A DNA stretch of 64,000 nucleotides. Origin: Devosia sp. YIM 151766 (GTDB taxonomy: Bacteria; Pseudomonadota; Alphaproteobacteria; Rhizobiales; Devosiaceae). Below the pieces are notes generated by a model. It saw only the letters and a list, made by a program, of their open reading frames with translations, was not told where the DNA came from and did no database searches. Every line of letters starts with the position of its first letter. Positions within the stretch are counted from its first letter, which is position 1. Shown here in pieces: positions 8,832 through 17,463 of this stretch. Location: NCBI RefSeq assembly GCF_030285925.1, contig NZ_CP127251.1, forward strand, positions 1,178,001 through 1,242,000. Direction: 5' to 3'. Position numbers and translations under genes: made by a program.

Positions 8832-8940
8832 CCTGCGCCCCCTCGTTCCAAGCCCCCAACCGGCCTAGCTGTCGCTCCCTCCGCCTGTTCCGCGTGAGCG
8901 GAATGCAGCGATCCTGGTACCGACAGACACGCCACCGACG

Positions 8941-8996
8941 CCTCCCGCATTGTGCGCGGGAGGCTCGGGAGGCCGGAGGCGGCAGGCCGCCTCCGG
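8941..8996 (-). promoter_or_regulatory. Two tandem intercistronic hairpins
   Basis: Stem CCTCCCGC / GCGGGAGG (8941-8963) and a perfect CCGGAGGCGG / CCGCCTCCGG stem (8973-8996) lie right after the binding-protein stop. Such stems commonly protect the binding-protein message and lower downstream expression. There is no T-run, so full termination is unlikely. Confidence 0.6.
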
Positions 8997-9007
8997 TAAA
9001 GACGGTG

Positions 9008-10282
9008 TTACTGAACCTGCTGGCGCACCTGGGCGTCAATGGCTGCGGCGATCTCGTCGACATCGCCGCCGCTGGTCAGGGCGGGAATCTGGGCGACCAC
9101 GGCTGAATCGGCCTCATTGGTGAAGAGGCCGTAATTGACCGCCGGAATCTCGCCGAGCCAGTCGGAGAAGCCCTGCCAGACCGGCGCGCCGCCGAAGAAA
9201 TCGTCGCTCGCCGAATAGGCTTCGCCTTCGCGAGCCGAGAGCAGCGAACCCAGGGCACCCTGGTTGACCAGGATTTCCTGGTAGAAATCGGCATCCTGGC
9301 CCCAGACACTGGCGAGGAAGTCGATGGCTTCTTCCTTGTTCGGGGCCGAGGACAGCACATACCAGCTCGAACCGCCCAGGTTCGATGCGTTGGTCGCGCC
9401 TTCGACGCCGCTGAGCGAGGGGATGGGGGCGATACCCCACTGGCCTGACTGATCGGCATTGGCCTTGATCGTGCCGACCATCCACACGCCGGTCACGGTA
9501 GCCAGCGTGTCGCCGGAGGTGAAGGAGCCGGTATATTCGGTCCAGCCGGCGACCGGCTTGGTGATGCCCGAGGCGACAACGTCCTGATAGGTGGAGAGCG
9601 CCGCCTTGAACACCGGATTGTCGGCGAGGGTCACATTGCCGTCGGCGTCGAAATACCAGGACCCGGCAGATTGCAGCATGATGCGGATGAGGCCGGCATC
9701 GTTGGGATCGAACGGCAAGAGAATCTGGCCGGTCTTTTCCTTCACATCGGTGCCGATTTCAATCAGGCGATCCCAGGTGATGCCTTCCAGGTCGGCCGCG
9801 GTATAGCCGGCTTCCCCGAGGATGTCGGAGCGGTAGAACAGCCCGGTCACGCCGGAATCGAAGGGCAGCGAATAGGTCTGGCCGTTCAATGTCGCCAGTT
9901 CAACCTTATAGGGAGCGAAAGTCGAATAATCGATATAATCATTGAGCGGCTCGAAGGCGCCCGGGAATGACTGCAGATATTTTTGGGCGCCGTAATCTTC
10001 GATCAGCACGATATCGGGCAGGCCATCGGTGGTGCCCGAAGCGAGCTGCGCCTGCAGCTTCTGTTCGAGATCCGCCTTGGCGAAGTCGACGACGGTGACC
10101 GATGTATCGGGATGGGTGGCGGCGTAGATTTCGCCGGCCTTGTTCATGGTGGCGCCGTTGAAATTCGGGTCCCAGGCCCAGACCGTGATTTCGGCGGCCG
10201 AAGCGGCGCTCATGGTCGCCATGCTGATGCCGGCCAGCGCAACGGCCAGCGTGCGGGTCCACCGCGAAGTGTTACCAGACAT
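9008..10282 (-). CDS. Extracellular sugar-binding protein of ABC transporter (family 1)
   Basis: Periplasmic ligand-binding protein, 424 residues. It has an N-terminal signal peptide (about residues 1-30, ending SAASA before AEITVWAWD). The mature part has the SBP_bac_1 look, including the GVTGLFYRSD and GSSWYVLSSAPNKEEA stretches. First gene of the operon, with a strong AGGGAGG ribosome site. It is divergent from the AraC-type regulator, with only about 90 bases between the two starts. The sugar is unknown. Confidence 0.93.
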   Translation of the reverse strand: MSGNTSRWTRTLAVALAGISMATMSAASAAEITVWAWDPNFNGATMNKAGEIYAATHPDTSVTVVDFAKADLEQKLQAQLASGTTDGLPDIVLIEDYGAQKYLQSFPGAFEPLNDYIDYSTFAPYKVELATLNGQTYSLPFDSGVTGLFYRSDILGEAGYTAADLEGITWDRLIEIGTDVKEKTGQILLPFDPNDAGLIRIMLQSAGSWYFDADGNVTLADNPVFKAALSTYQDVVASGITKPVAGWTEYTGSFTSGDTLATVTGVWMVGTIKANADQSGQWGIAPIPSLSGVEGATNASNLGGSSWYVLSSAPNKEEAIDFLASVWGQDADFYQEILVNQGALGSLLSAREGEAYSASDDFFGGAPVWQGFSDWLGEIPAVNYGLFTNEADSAVVAQIPALTSGGDVDEIAAAIDAQVRQQVQ

Positions 10283-10372
10283 TATATTCCTCCCTTTTCA
10301 TTTGCTCTTGTTACGAGCGCTATCTAAGCTAACGGCTGGTAAAGTACCGTCGCTCTCATTGGGTATCCTGAT

Positions 10373-11299
10373 TTGGCGGAAAGTAAGATTAGTCGTACTT
10401 ATTATGAGCCATTGGCGGACGGCGTAGAACGCCTTCCCACCGAATTACAGACGTTTCATGCTGCCCCGCTGGTCATGCGGGCCCCTCATTGGCATGCACA
10501 GGTCGAAGTCAACTTCATCGTCCGGGGCTGGGCCCACTATAATATGAGCAGCCATGACGTAACCTTTTCGGAGGGCGATCTGGCGCTGTTCTGGGGCGGA
10601 CAGCCGCATTGGTTGGACGACGCCTCCGACGATCTCATCTATGCCGGCTGCCATTTGCCGCTGGTGCATTTCTTCCGGCTGCGGCTGCCGCCGGACGTGC
10701 AAGCACGGCTGATGCAGGGGGCCACTCTTCTGACCCAGGCCACCGATGAATCCGATCCCATCAATTTCGCGCGATGGAATATCTATGCGCGGTCCGGCGA
10801 TCCGATGAAGGCCAGCCTGGCCGTGGATGAATTGCTCTTGCGCATCGAGCGCATCCGCTTTTCGCCTTATGGCCTGCTGCCCGACAGCAAATATGTGACC
10901 GATGCCGGCGGGCTCGATCAGCATACCTCGCCCATCGTGGTCCGCATCTGCGAATATATCGCCGACAATTTCCGCGAGGAAATCGATTCCGTCGATATTG
11001 CCGTAGCGGCGGACATCCATCCGAAATACGCCATGACCGTGTTCAAGAAATCGACCGGCATGACGCTCAACGATTATATCAACCTGCTGCGCCTTTCATA
11101 CGCCCAGGCCATGTTGATGCGCGATGAGGCGAGTGTGCTTGCCATTGCCATGGAAAGCGGCTTCGGCTCGCTCAGCGCCTTCAACAAGTCGTTTCGCAAG
11201 GTTGCCGGCATGGCGCCCAGCGACTTCCGCCGCGATGTCCGGGGCAGGCCGCCGGTGCAGATGCCCCCGCCAGCGGAAACCGACATTTCCTATATCTGA
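10373..11299 (+). CDS. AraC family transcriptional regulator
   Basis: 308 residues. The N-terminal cupin-like ligand domain (about 35-150; PHWHAQVEVNFI, FSEGDLALFWGGQPHWL) is followed by a C-terminal double helix-turn-helix (about 190-290; SVLAIAMESGFGSLSAFNKSFRKVAGMAPSDF, given in part). Only a TTG start (10373) keeps the whole cupin domain; the nearby ATG is out of frame. Divergent from the sugar ABC operon and so its likely activator. Confidence 0.87.
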   Translation: MAESKISRTYYEPLADGVERLPTELQTFHAAPLVMRAPHWHAQVEVNFIVRGWAHYNMSSHDVTFSEGDLALFWGGQPHWLDDASDDLIYAGCHLPLVHFFRLRLPPDVQARLMQGATLLTQATDESDPINFARWNIYARSGDPMKASLAVDELLLRIERIRFSPYGLLPDSKYVTDAGGLDQHTSPIVVRICEYIADNFREEIDSVDIAVAADIHPKYAMTVFKKSTGMTLNDYINLLRLSYAQAMLMRDEASVLAIAMESGFGSLSAFNKSFRKVAGMAPSDFRRDVRGRPPVQMPPPAETDISYI

Positions 11300-11391
11300 C
11301 CGGGAGGCGAGGGCGGGGCGATAATCCTGTTCGCCCCGCGGCGTTGATCGCCACGCTCTGCCGGCTGCCGGCGCATGCTATGGCTGGGACG

Positions 11392-11517
11392 TTACACTCG
11401 AGGCTGGCCCATCGCCGCCGCGACCATCACCACCGCCGCACCGAGAATCCACAGGGCTGCGGCAAACAGGCCGAAATTGCCGATGAACTCCAATTCCTTA
11501 TCGTTGTCGTTGGCCAT
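11392..11517 (-). CDS. Small membrane protein, 41 aa
   Basis: Protein starts MANDNDKELEFIGNFG, then one hydrophobic segment (about 17-36) and ends GQPRV. A near-perfect AGGAGG ribosome site lies 5 bases before the ATG, which is the main support. No family recognised. It lies among other small envelope/stress genes. Confidence 0.6.
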   Translation of the reverse strand: MANDNDKELEFIGNFGLFAAALWILGAAVVMVAAAMGQPRV

Positions 11518-11649
11518 TGCTGCCTCCTATATTCGACGTCACGATCCATCCCCTATCAGCCCCTCTCCGATGGCGCAAATTCGGGCTGATCGGACGGATG
11601 CCGGGCGCAGCGGATGTTCCGATTAAATCCATCCCTGGGGCCGGTTCTT

Positions 11650-11883
11650 CTAACGGCTGCCGAACCATTTCCGCGCCATCTCGGTGCGAAAGTTTTTCCG
11701 GCGCAGTTTCTCGATCAGTAACGAGCGGACGGTCTCTTCCGCAGGAATTCGGCCAACCGGTAAAAAATAGCTTTGATCGCCGATATTCGCGTGGATGGTG
11801 CCGCCCTCGACAAAATAGGTCGCCGTGTGGATTTGCTCGTCCACCTGGACGCTAACGTCCCGCACCATGTGTTCCTGTTCCAT
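11650..11883 (-). CDS. Hypothetical protein, 77 aa
   Basis: Starts MEQEHMVRDVSVQVDEQ; mixed alpha/beta composition with a basic C-terminus (KLRRKNFRTEMARKW). A strong AGGAGG ribosome site precedes the ATG. No signal peptide or membrane segment. Not recognised beyond a conserved-looking short protein. It is on the same strand as the neighbouring small genes but has its own upstream gap. Confidence 0.6.
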   Translation of the reverse strand: MEQEHMVRDVSVQVDEQIHTATYFVEGGTIHANIGDQSYFLPVGRIPAEETVRSLLIEKLRRKNFRTEMARKWFGSR

Positions 11884-11955
11884 GATGGCCTCCTGTCCGC
11901 GTTAAGGATTGTGATACCTGCGCGGAACAAGATCAAGTGGCGGAACAGGAAGTAA

Positions 11956-11980
11956 GGGGCCCTTGCGGGCCCCGGTCGAG
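11956..11980 (-). terminator. Probable terminator of the DUF4142 gene
   Basis: Perfect stem GGGGCCC / GGGCCCC with a TTGC loop (11956-11973), 20 bases past the stop of the gene at 11995. The following minus-strand sequence is only moderately T-rich. Confidence 0.5.
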
Positions 11981-11994
11981 TGAATTTCAGCGGC

Positions 11995-12522
11995 TCATTG
12001 CGCCGAAAGGTCACGCGCATGGGCCTGGTGTTCCTGCAACGTCGGCAGCGTCGCAGCGGCGAATTCCTTCAGCGGTCCGGCCGCGCCATTGGTGGAATAA
12101 CCTTCGAATAGCGCCACGGCGTCATCGTGAGCCTGCTGCTGGGCCAGAATATAAGCTGCGTCGAACGCCTCGCCATCGAGGTCGTTCAGGTCATCCAACA
12201 GTTTTTGGTGTTGCTGGTCCAATTGGCTTGCCGGCATGACGCCCTCCTCAGCGGCAGCCGTGGCCATCTCGTCGCCGGCCTTCGTATGGTCCGCGACCAT
12301 CTGTTCGGCGAACGCCCTGACATCGTCGCGTCTGGACTTTTCGAGCGCGAGATTGCTGGACTCGATGTCGAACATGTTGCTGACCGAGGCGATGGCGCTG
12401 AACTGCGCCGGATCGGTGATATTCGTGGCAGCCGCGGCGCTTGTCGCCGCTGCATTGTCCTGCGACATGGCAGGGCCGGCAAAGACCAGCGCTGTGGTCA
12501 GCATGAGTGCACGGGTGAACAT
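11995..12522 (-). CDS. DUF4142 domain secreted protein
   Basis: 175 residues with a signal peptide (MFTRALMLTTALVFAGPAMS, cleavage near 20) and a helical ferritin-like DUF4142 domain (about 35-170). Typical features are DVRAFAEQMVADH and the helix pair ending LPTLQEHQAHARDL. Probably periplasmic. The family is common in stress-induced gene sets of alphaproteobacteria, but its biochemical role is not established. It has its own terminator and precedes the small stress genes. Confidence 0.88.
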   Translation of the reverse strand: MFTRALMLTTALVFAGPAMSQDNAAATSAAAATNITDPAQFSAIASVSNMFDIESSNLALEKSRRDDVRAFAEQMVADHTKAGDEMATAAAEEGVMPASQLDQQHQKLLDDLNDLDGEAFDAAYILAQQQAHDDAVALFEGYSTNGAAGPLKEFAAATLPTLQEHQAHARDLSAQ

Positions 12523-12942
12523 GATGGTCTCTATTCTTCTGGGAATGACCGGAAACCCGTGAGTTACCCAATCGATCCATCAATTCTCGGCCGTGCGGGC
12601 ACCCGATGAGCGGCGATTTTCGAGCGGCGAATTCCGATTTGTGCCGCGCCGCGCCGCCGTGCGCAGCCCGCTGTCGGTCATGGGAGCAGACAACCTGGAA
12701 TATCTCCTTTCTCGGTGCATGTCCGGTTCACCATTGCCGGGCTTACCTTCTTCGGTGGCGCAATCCTACATTGTTCACCCAGACATCGATGCGACCAAAC
12801 CGCCGAACCGTGATTTATGAAATGCGCGCGATATCGGAAGGAATGCTTACATCGGCTTCAATGGCCAATGCCTTTCCACCTGCTGACGGACGGATGCTAG
12901 GCTCCATAGGGCGAGACCGCAGATCATCTCGACAGCGAGGGT
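12523..12942. other. Intergenic stretch without a convincing gene
   Basis: Between the divergent DUF4142 gene and the small membrane protein at 12994. Short open frames exist on both strands, but none has a ribosome site with protein-like composition. It presumably holds the DUF4142 promoter. The EcfG-type promoter lies just past its right end. Confidence 0.5.
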
Positions 12943-12967
12943 GGAACTCACCCCGGCGATCTCTGTT
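12943..12967 (+). promoter_or_regulatory. EcfG-type general-stress promoter
   Basis: GGAAC (12943-12947), 17 bases, then GTT (12965-12967). This matches the alphaproteobacterial EcfG consensus (GGAAC-N16/17-cGTT). It lies 27 bases before the start codon of the gene at 12994. Confidence 0.65.
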
Positions 12968-12993
12968 GAACGTCCGAGGAACGGAGACCCCCA

Positions 12994-13191
12994 ATGCAAA
13001 ACCGACAAATACTTATCGCCATAGCCGTCGCCGCAATTGTAGTGATTTTCGCTGGCGTGGTGGCTACTACATTGTACCAGGCGCCATCAGACGAAGGGGC
13101 AGAAACGTCGACGGAATCAGAGAACCGCGGCAATGATTCAGGGGTGGCTGCGCCGGCCGGACCGACCGATACGCCTGCGCCTCCACAATAG
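12994..13191 (+). CDS. Small single-pass membrane protein, 65 aa
   Basis: One N-terminal hydrophobic segment (about 6-27) is followed by a short acidic, then Pro/Ala-rich tail (ending PTDTPAPPQ), probably in the periplasm. A GGAG ribosome site and an EcfG-type promoter stand directly upstream, so it is probably induced by general stress. Function unknown. Confidence 0.65.
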   Translation: MQNRQILIAIAVAAIVVIFAGVVATTLYQAPSDEGAETSTESENRGNDSGVAAPAGPTDTPAPPQ

Positions 13192-13273
13192 ACCAGCGGA
13201 CGGTTGCCGCTGCAAATCCCGGCACAAGACCGTGGAAGATCACTCCATCCACGGCCTGTAACTTAGTCCGCCG

Positions 13274-14164
13274 CTATTCCAGGTTTTCAGCGAAAAAATC
13301 CGCGAAGGTTTTTTCAACAAGTGCGGTGACCTCAGGCTGGTCGCTGTAGAACCCGTATCCGTGGTCGGCTTCCGGGACAACGATAGCGGTCGCATCAGGA
13401 TAGGCTTCGAGCACAGCCTCGTTGACGCCCGAGCGAACAACATCGTCTTGGTCACCATAAACGACGATCATGGCGCCGTCGTATGCTCCGATAGTCTCCA
13501 GGGGCTTGGAGGCAATCATCTCGTCGAACCATGTTCGGCTCAACTCTTGTGTCTGTCCCCACTGGGTGACGAATTCCGCATAGCCCTTGTCGCTGCCGGA
13601 CTCTTCATACAGTCGGTCATACTCTTCCTGCCCTCCCAGAAAGTCGGCCATCATTTCCTGCCCCCAGTCGGCAGAAGGTGCCAGCAATCCCATGGCTCGG
13701 TATGGATTGCCTTCCTCGCTCCCGATGGTCAGCGCGATGCGGCCGCCCATGCTGTAGCCAAAGATGCCAAGGCGGTTTTCATCCACTTCATAATTGTCCA
13801 GCACGTACTGCAGGCTCGCGTTGGAATCGGAAATCATGTTCGACAGATAGCCCTCGGTGAAGGGCTCCTCGCTGTCTCCCGAGCCCGGGAAATCCATCCG
13901 GATCGTCAGGATTCCCTTGTCGGCGAGGGCCTTGGCTATTCCGCCGAATCCGCCGTTTTCCTGGCGTCCGCCGCCATGACCATGATTCATGACGACTGCT
14001 GCGAAAGGACCGTCGCCATCTGGAACAACCACTGTGGCCGGCACGGCACGATCACCGTTTTGGATTGTGACATCAGTAGAAGTTTCCGCTACCGCCGCAC
14101 CTGTGATGCAGATGGCAGCTAACACGCTGAGGGCCGGTAGCAATCCGATGTTTTTAGGCTTCAT
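13274..14164 (-). CDS. Secreted alpha/beta hydrolase (dienelactone hydrolase-like)
   Basis: 296 residues with a signal peptide (MKPKNIGLLPALSVLAAICI..., cleavage after AVA near 27). Alpha/beta-hydrolase signs: oxyanion region MNHGHGGG, nucleophile elbow GYSMGG, acid in YGDQDDVV and final histidine in ADHGYGFY, so the triad is complete. Start is the ATG at 14164 with AGGTAGGA upstream; the frame is open to 14191. It sits alone just before tRNA-Pro. Probably an esterase; substrate unknown. Confidence 0.88.
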   Translation of the reverse strand: MKPKNIGLLPALSVLAAICITGAAVAETSTDVTIQNGDRAVPATVVVPDGDGPFAAVVMNHGHGGGRQENGGFGGIAKALADKGILTIRMDFPGSGDSEEPFTEGYLSNMISDSNASLQYVLDNYEVDENRLGIFGYSMGGRIALTIGSEEGNPYRAMGLLAPSADWGQEMMADFLGGQEEYDRLYEESGSDKGYAEFVTQWGQTQELSRTWFDEMIASKPLETIGAYDGAMIVVYGDQDDVVRSGVNEAVLEAYPDATAIVVPEADHGYGFYSDQPEVTALVEKTFADFFAENLE

Positions 14165-14423
14165 TTTTCCTACCTTTTTCGTCCCGGCCAACCTTTTGCA
14201 GCGACGCTGAAGGGGAGCCGGAGTTCAGAATGGGCGCAATCACTGGCCGTGTCCAGGTTACGGGATTCCCCTCGCCAGCGGACATGGCTAGCTCCAGAAC
14301 TCATAGCCATCTGGCCAGCGTCGGGCCAACTGTGCTTTTCCACGAGGTATTTACTGTTTGTTCCTTTTCCCGGGAAAACAGGGCTTGCCTCAAAAGGCCA
14401 GTCTGTCTATGTCTCCGCGCAGT

Positions 14424-14500
14424 CGGGGCGTAGCGCAGCCTGGTAGCGCATTTGTCTGGGGGACAAAGGGTCGTCGGTTCAAATCCGGCCGCTCCGACCA
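14424..14500 (+). tRNA. tRNA-Pro (GGG)
   Basis: 77 bases with encoded CCA. Acceptor arms CGGGGCG and CGCTCCG pair (one G-U); anticodon stem TTTGT / ACAAA with loop CTGGGGG gives anticodon GGG; T arm GTCGG TTCAAAT CCGGC. Its 3' 44 bases are repeated at 19348, so it is the attachment site and left edge of an island. Confidence 0.95.
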
Positions 14501-14501
14501 T
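14458..14501 (+). repeat. attL: 3' end of tRNA-Pro (direct repeat copy 1)
   Basis: 44 bases from the anticodon loop to one base past CCA, repeated at 19348-19391 with a single difference (A at 14467, G at 19357). Integration into the 3' end of a tRNA gene leaves this arrangement: intact tRNA at one end, 3' fragment at the other. Confidence 0.85.
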
Positions 14502-14606
14502 CAAACCTCAAAGTTTCCGGGATGCTGCCTGAGGGCGATTGATTTCGGGATCGGAGGGCATCCGTCGCCGTCATCTGATCAATCAATATCAGCAGGCGCG
14601 TCCTTG

Positions 14607-14682
14607 TCGGGCGTAGCTCAACTGGTCGAGCGATGGTTTCCAAAACCGTAGATTGCAGGTTCGAGTCCTGCCGCCCTTGCCA
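14607..14682 (+). tRNA. tRNA-Trp-like (CCA), atypical acceptor stem
   Basis: D arm GCTC...GAGC with GG in the loop; anticodon stem ATGGT / ACCGT with loop TTCCAAA (anticodon CCA, Trp); T arm GCAGG TTCGAGT CCTGC; encoded CCA. Only five of seven acceptor pairs form: T-T and C-T face each other at the top. Located just inside the tRNA-Pro island. Could be a divergent functional tRNA or a decaying one. Confidence 0.7.
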
Positions 14683-14800
14683 TCCGCAGCGTACCGTCTC
14701 TTGCGTCAAGCCCGCCGTCAAATGCAACGGGCTCGATGAGAGGCAAGACCGCAGCCGTAAGGATCGCCCAAGCGTTCGGAACGCGTCGGTTACAGGTTGC

Positions 14801-15175
14801 CTAGTCGAGATATTTTCCCGTTTCGGCACCATCCCGGTGTCTCAGCCTGGCAGAGGCCAGCAAGGTTTTGGGGAGCAGCCTCGCATTGATCCCCCGTCTG
14901 CTGCGGCTCGCTGATCTTGGCATCCAGTGGGTAATGCAGCCGCAGTTTGAGCAGCGGTGAAAGTCCACGTTCTCGCCATTCCAGGCGTAGCTATCCGTTA
15001 TGCTGCCCTCTGGCATCCCAAGGATGTCTGAAGCCTCATAATAGGTCCAAAGCACGCCATATTTGGTGCAAAGGCTGCAATTGCATTCGACCACCACATC
15101 GGGCGTTTTCGCCAAGACTATTTCGACCTGCCCGCAATGGCATGTCGCCACCACGGGCTCTTCTTCCGCAGCCAT
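14801..15175 (-). CDS. GFA family (CENP-V/GFA) zinc protein
   Basis: 124 residues. Zinc-binding cysteines occur in the family pattern: CHCG near the N-terminus, CNCSLC in the middle and CSNCGC later; the family C-terminus GINARLL...HRDGAET is present. The family is named for glutathione-dependent formaldehyde activation, but most members have no proven reaction. Start at ATG 15175 (MAAEEEP) with GGGAGGGG upstream. One of two GFA genes on the island. Confidence 0.85.
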   Translation of the reverse strand: MAAEEEPVVATCHCGQVEIVLAKTPDVVVECNCSLCTKYGVLWTYYEASDILGMPEGSITDSYAWNGENVDFHRCSNCGCITHWMPRSASRSRRGINARLLPKTLLASARLRHRDGAETGKYLD

Positions 15176-15404
15176 TCTCACCCCTCCCAGCCTGACCGGA
15201 GCCTGACATAGCAATGGCAAAAGGCAAGATGATGCCCGCGCCATTCACGCGTCAGCAGATCGTTACCATTGGGTCACGAGCTCGATCCCGTGCGGCACAA
15301 TGTTGCCCGGGCCGACGGTGCGCCCGCAGCGCTCCACATCAACTGATCCGTGTCCGCCGCATTGCTTGATCGACAATCAGGCCTTGGACCAGATATCATG
15401 GGCA

Positions 15405-16463
15405 ATGGATCAAATCTCAAACGATATCGATGCCATTGCAAATGCCCGCCTCGCGGCCATCGTCGATAGTTCTTTTGACGCCATCATCAGCAAGGATTTG
15501 AACAGCCAGATCACGAGTTGGAACATCGCTGCCGAGCGGATGTTCGGCTATTCCGCCGAGGAAGCGATCGGACGCTCGATCCTTATGCTCATTCCCGAGC
15601 GGTTGCAGAGCGAAGAAACCGACATCATCGAGCGGGTGCGAAGGGGTGAGCGAGTCGAGAGCTTTGATACCACCCGCGTCCGAAAGGATGGCACGTTGAT
15701 CTCGGTTTCGATAACGGTTTCACCGATCAAAGATGCCAATGGCGGTATTGTCGGCGCCTCCAAGATCGCTCGCGATGTGAGCGAGGCCAAAGAGGCGGAG
15801 CGACGGATCAGCCTCCTGCTCCGCGAGGTCAATCATCGCGTCAAGAACCAGTTCGCGGTAATCCTCTCGATCATCCGAGAATCCAGCAATCGGGCTGTTG
15901 CGCCGAGTGAATTCGAGGGCCAGGTGCGCGCCCGGATCATGGCCCTTTCCCGATCGCATGACCTGTTGGTCAATTCGGACTGGTCCGGTGCCAGTCTGTT
16001 CGAGCTCGTGCAGGAACACCTCACCATATTCGGGCACGACGAAAAGGTTACGCTCTCTGGTCCGCTGATCACTCTCGCGCCGAATGCCGTTCAGCATCTG
16101 GGAATGGCCATGCACGAACTCGGCACCAATGCAGCCAAATATGGAGCATTGGCGAGCGCTCGGGGGCAGGTAAGAATTGCGTGGCAGATTATCGACGATC
16201 GGCCGGACGCGAGCCAGTTTGAATTGGTTTGGGAGGAGACCTTTCCGGCCGAATCCGGCGAGCCCGCGGAACCGATTGTCCGTCGCGGCTTTGGCACAGT
16301 GGTGCTGGAGCGCGTCGTGCCGCTCGCCTTGAATGGCCGATCAACTCTTGAGCGGGAGCCTGGCCGGGTGCGCTGGACCCTGACCACGCCGCTCGACAGC
16401 TTGGTCGGACAGGCCAAAGAACAAGGCGACGAGCCGGACGAGCTTTATTTCAACCCAATTTAG
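15405..16463 (+). CDS. PAS domain HWE-type sensor histidine kinase
   Basis: About 352 residues, no membrane segment, so cytoplasmic. PAS domain at about 10-130 (AAIVDSSFDAII, WNIAAERMFGYSAEEAIG). Phospho-acceptor His144 in LLREVNHRVKNQFA. N-box MHELGTNAAKYGAL with the HWE-family His, and the WEE of ELVWEET. HWE kinases in alphaproteobacteria often feed the PhyR-EcfG general stress system; no response regulator is adjacent. Start is uncertain; ATG 15405 (MDQISND) was chosen, a TTG lies 21 bases earlier. Its end overlaps the convergent MAPEG gene by 4 bases. Confidence 0.88.
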   Translation: MDQISNDIDAIANARLAAIVDSSFDAIISKDLNSQITSWNIAAERMFGYSAEEAIGRSILMLIPERLQSEETDIIERVRRGERVESFDTTRVRKDGTLISVSITVSPIKDANGGIVGASKIARDVSEAKEAERRISLLLREVNHRVKNQFAVILSIIRESSNRAVAPSEFEGQVRARIMALSRSHDLLVNSDWSGASLFELVQEHLTIFGHDEKVTLSGPLITLAPNAVQHLGMAMHELGTNAAKYGALASARGQVRIAWQIIDDRPDASQFELVWEETFPAESGEPAEPIVRRGFGTVVLERVVPLALNGRSTLEREPGRVRWTLTTPLDSLVGQAKEQGDEPDELYFNPI

Positions 16464-17083
16464 AGCTGGCGCGTCTTGAGAAAGAGCAGGGCCTCGATCG
16501 CCGCGAAGGCTATCCCGAAAACGACAACGCCCGCCCAGCCGGCGATATCGAAGCTAACTCGGCAGACGACATATATCAGCGCCAGCATGCTCACCATCAT
16601 CCCCGGGGCGCCTAAGCCCCGCATCGCCGCGCTGTGGTGATAGCCGATCCAGAAGGCGAAACGAGTCAATATCCACACGACTGTCGTCGCGAGAACAGCC
16701 CGCATTCCTAGTTCGTCGTCCGCATAGGCGGCCAGCCCAAACAGACCGAATGCAAAGACCACGAACTGCTCCAGGGTGTTCTGGAGAAAACGGAGATTGA
16801 CCCGTAGCCGCCTCGTTTCATGTCCCGCCAAAGGATCAAATGCGGGTGATTGTAGCCGCTCATGCGCTACCGCCTCGACGCCCATCACGAGGCAGAAGAG
16901 CACGGCGACGCAGCAACATTTCAGGGCGAAGATCATCCTGCTGCTAACGGTGTCTATCCCCTGGATTGACGGGCCAAAATACAGGATCGCGAGCCACAAT
17001 AGTGCGGTAACGATCATCGACCCGGCGATGGCCATCGCACCCGCTTTGCGGGCGGCGCGCCAGTTCTCCGATTCAGCGCTCAC
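16460..17083 (-). CDS. MAPEG family membrane protein
   Basis: 207 residues with about five hydrophobic segments. The MAPEG (eicosanoid/glutathione metabolism) signature is visible as RVNLRFLQNTLEQFVVF, FWIGYH and RGLGAPGMMVS. Bacterial members are often glutathione-linked, which fits the two GFA neighbours. The actual reaction is unknown. Convergent with and overlapping the kinase end. Confidence 0.82.
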   Translation of the reverse strand: MSAESENWRAARKAGAMAIAGSMIVTALLWLAILYFGPSIQGIDTVSSRMIFALKCCCVAVLFCLVMGVEAVAHERLQSPAFDPLAGHETRRLRVNLRFLQNTLEQFVVFAFGLFGLAAYADDELGMRAVLATTVVWILTRFAFWIGYHHSAAMRGLGAPGMMVSMLALIYVVCRVSFDIAGWAGVVVFGIAFAAIEALLFLKTRQL

Positions 17084-17186
17084 ATTGGTCTCCGGGGCTA
17101 GATTGCTTGGAGGCGATCATAACGGAACCGGCGCTGACCCGCCATTAAGGGCCTTCTGGGCGTGCCGATGCTGCACGACGGGATCA

Positions 17187-17363
17187 TCACGGCTTAGGTT
17201 CGGAACCGCTGACTTCGCCGGCATATGCCTGGCTGATCAGCGGGAAGGCGCCAAGGTCTGGAAGCTCGATATCTTTAGGCGTGAAGAGGATCACGGCCAC
17301 GCCGACGACGAGTGCGGATTTCAGGCCTAACGTCAGTCTGCGTTTCTTGCTGATCGTCATCAT
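17187..17363 (-). CDS. Small membrane-associated protein, 58 aa
   Basis: Starts MMTISKKRRLTLGLK, basic N-terminus then a hydrophobic stretch (about 15-28) and a C-terminal AYAGEVSGSEPKP. Could be a single-pass protein or a secreted peptide. GGAGA ribosome site and an EcfG-type promoter (17399-17423) directly upstream support expression. The frame is open further upstream, but that portion is antisense to the next gene. Confidence 0.6.
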   Translation of the reverse strand: MMTISKKRRLTLGLKSALVVGVAVILFTPKDIELPDLGAFPLISQAYAGEVSGSEPKP

Positions 17364-17398
17364 GGCAAGTCTCCGTCGTTTTCGAACCTCATTTCTCA

Positions 17399-17423
17399 AA
17401 CGATGGCAATACGTTACCGTTCC
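17399..17423 (-). promoter_or_regulatory. EcfG-type general-stress promoter
   Basis: Minus strand GGAAC (17423-17419), 16 bases, CGTT (17402-17399): an exact match to GGAAC-N16-CGTT. It lies 36 bases upstream of the start codon at 17363. Confidence 0.75.
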
Positions 17424-17463
17424 CGGTTTGTGATCGTGAGCGCCGATTTGAAGACAGTTGCCG

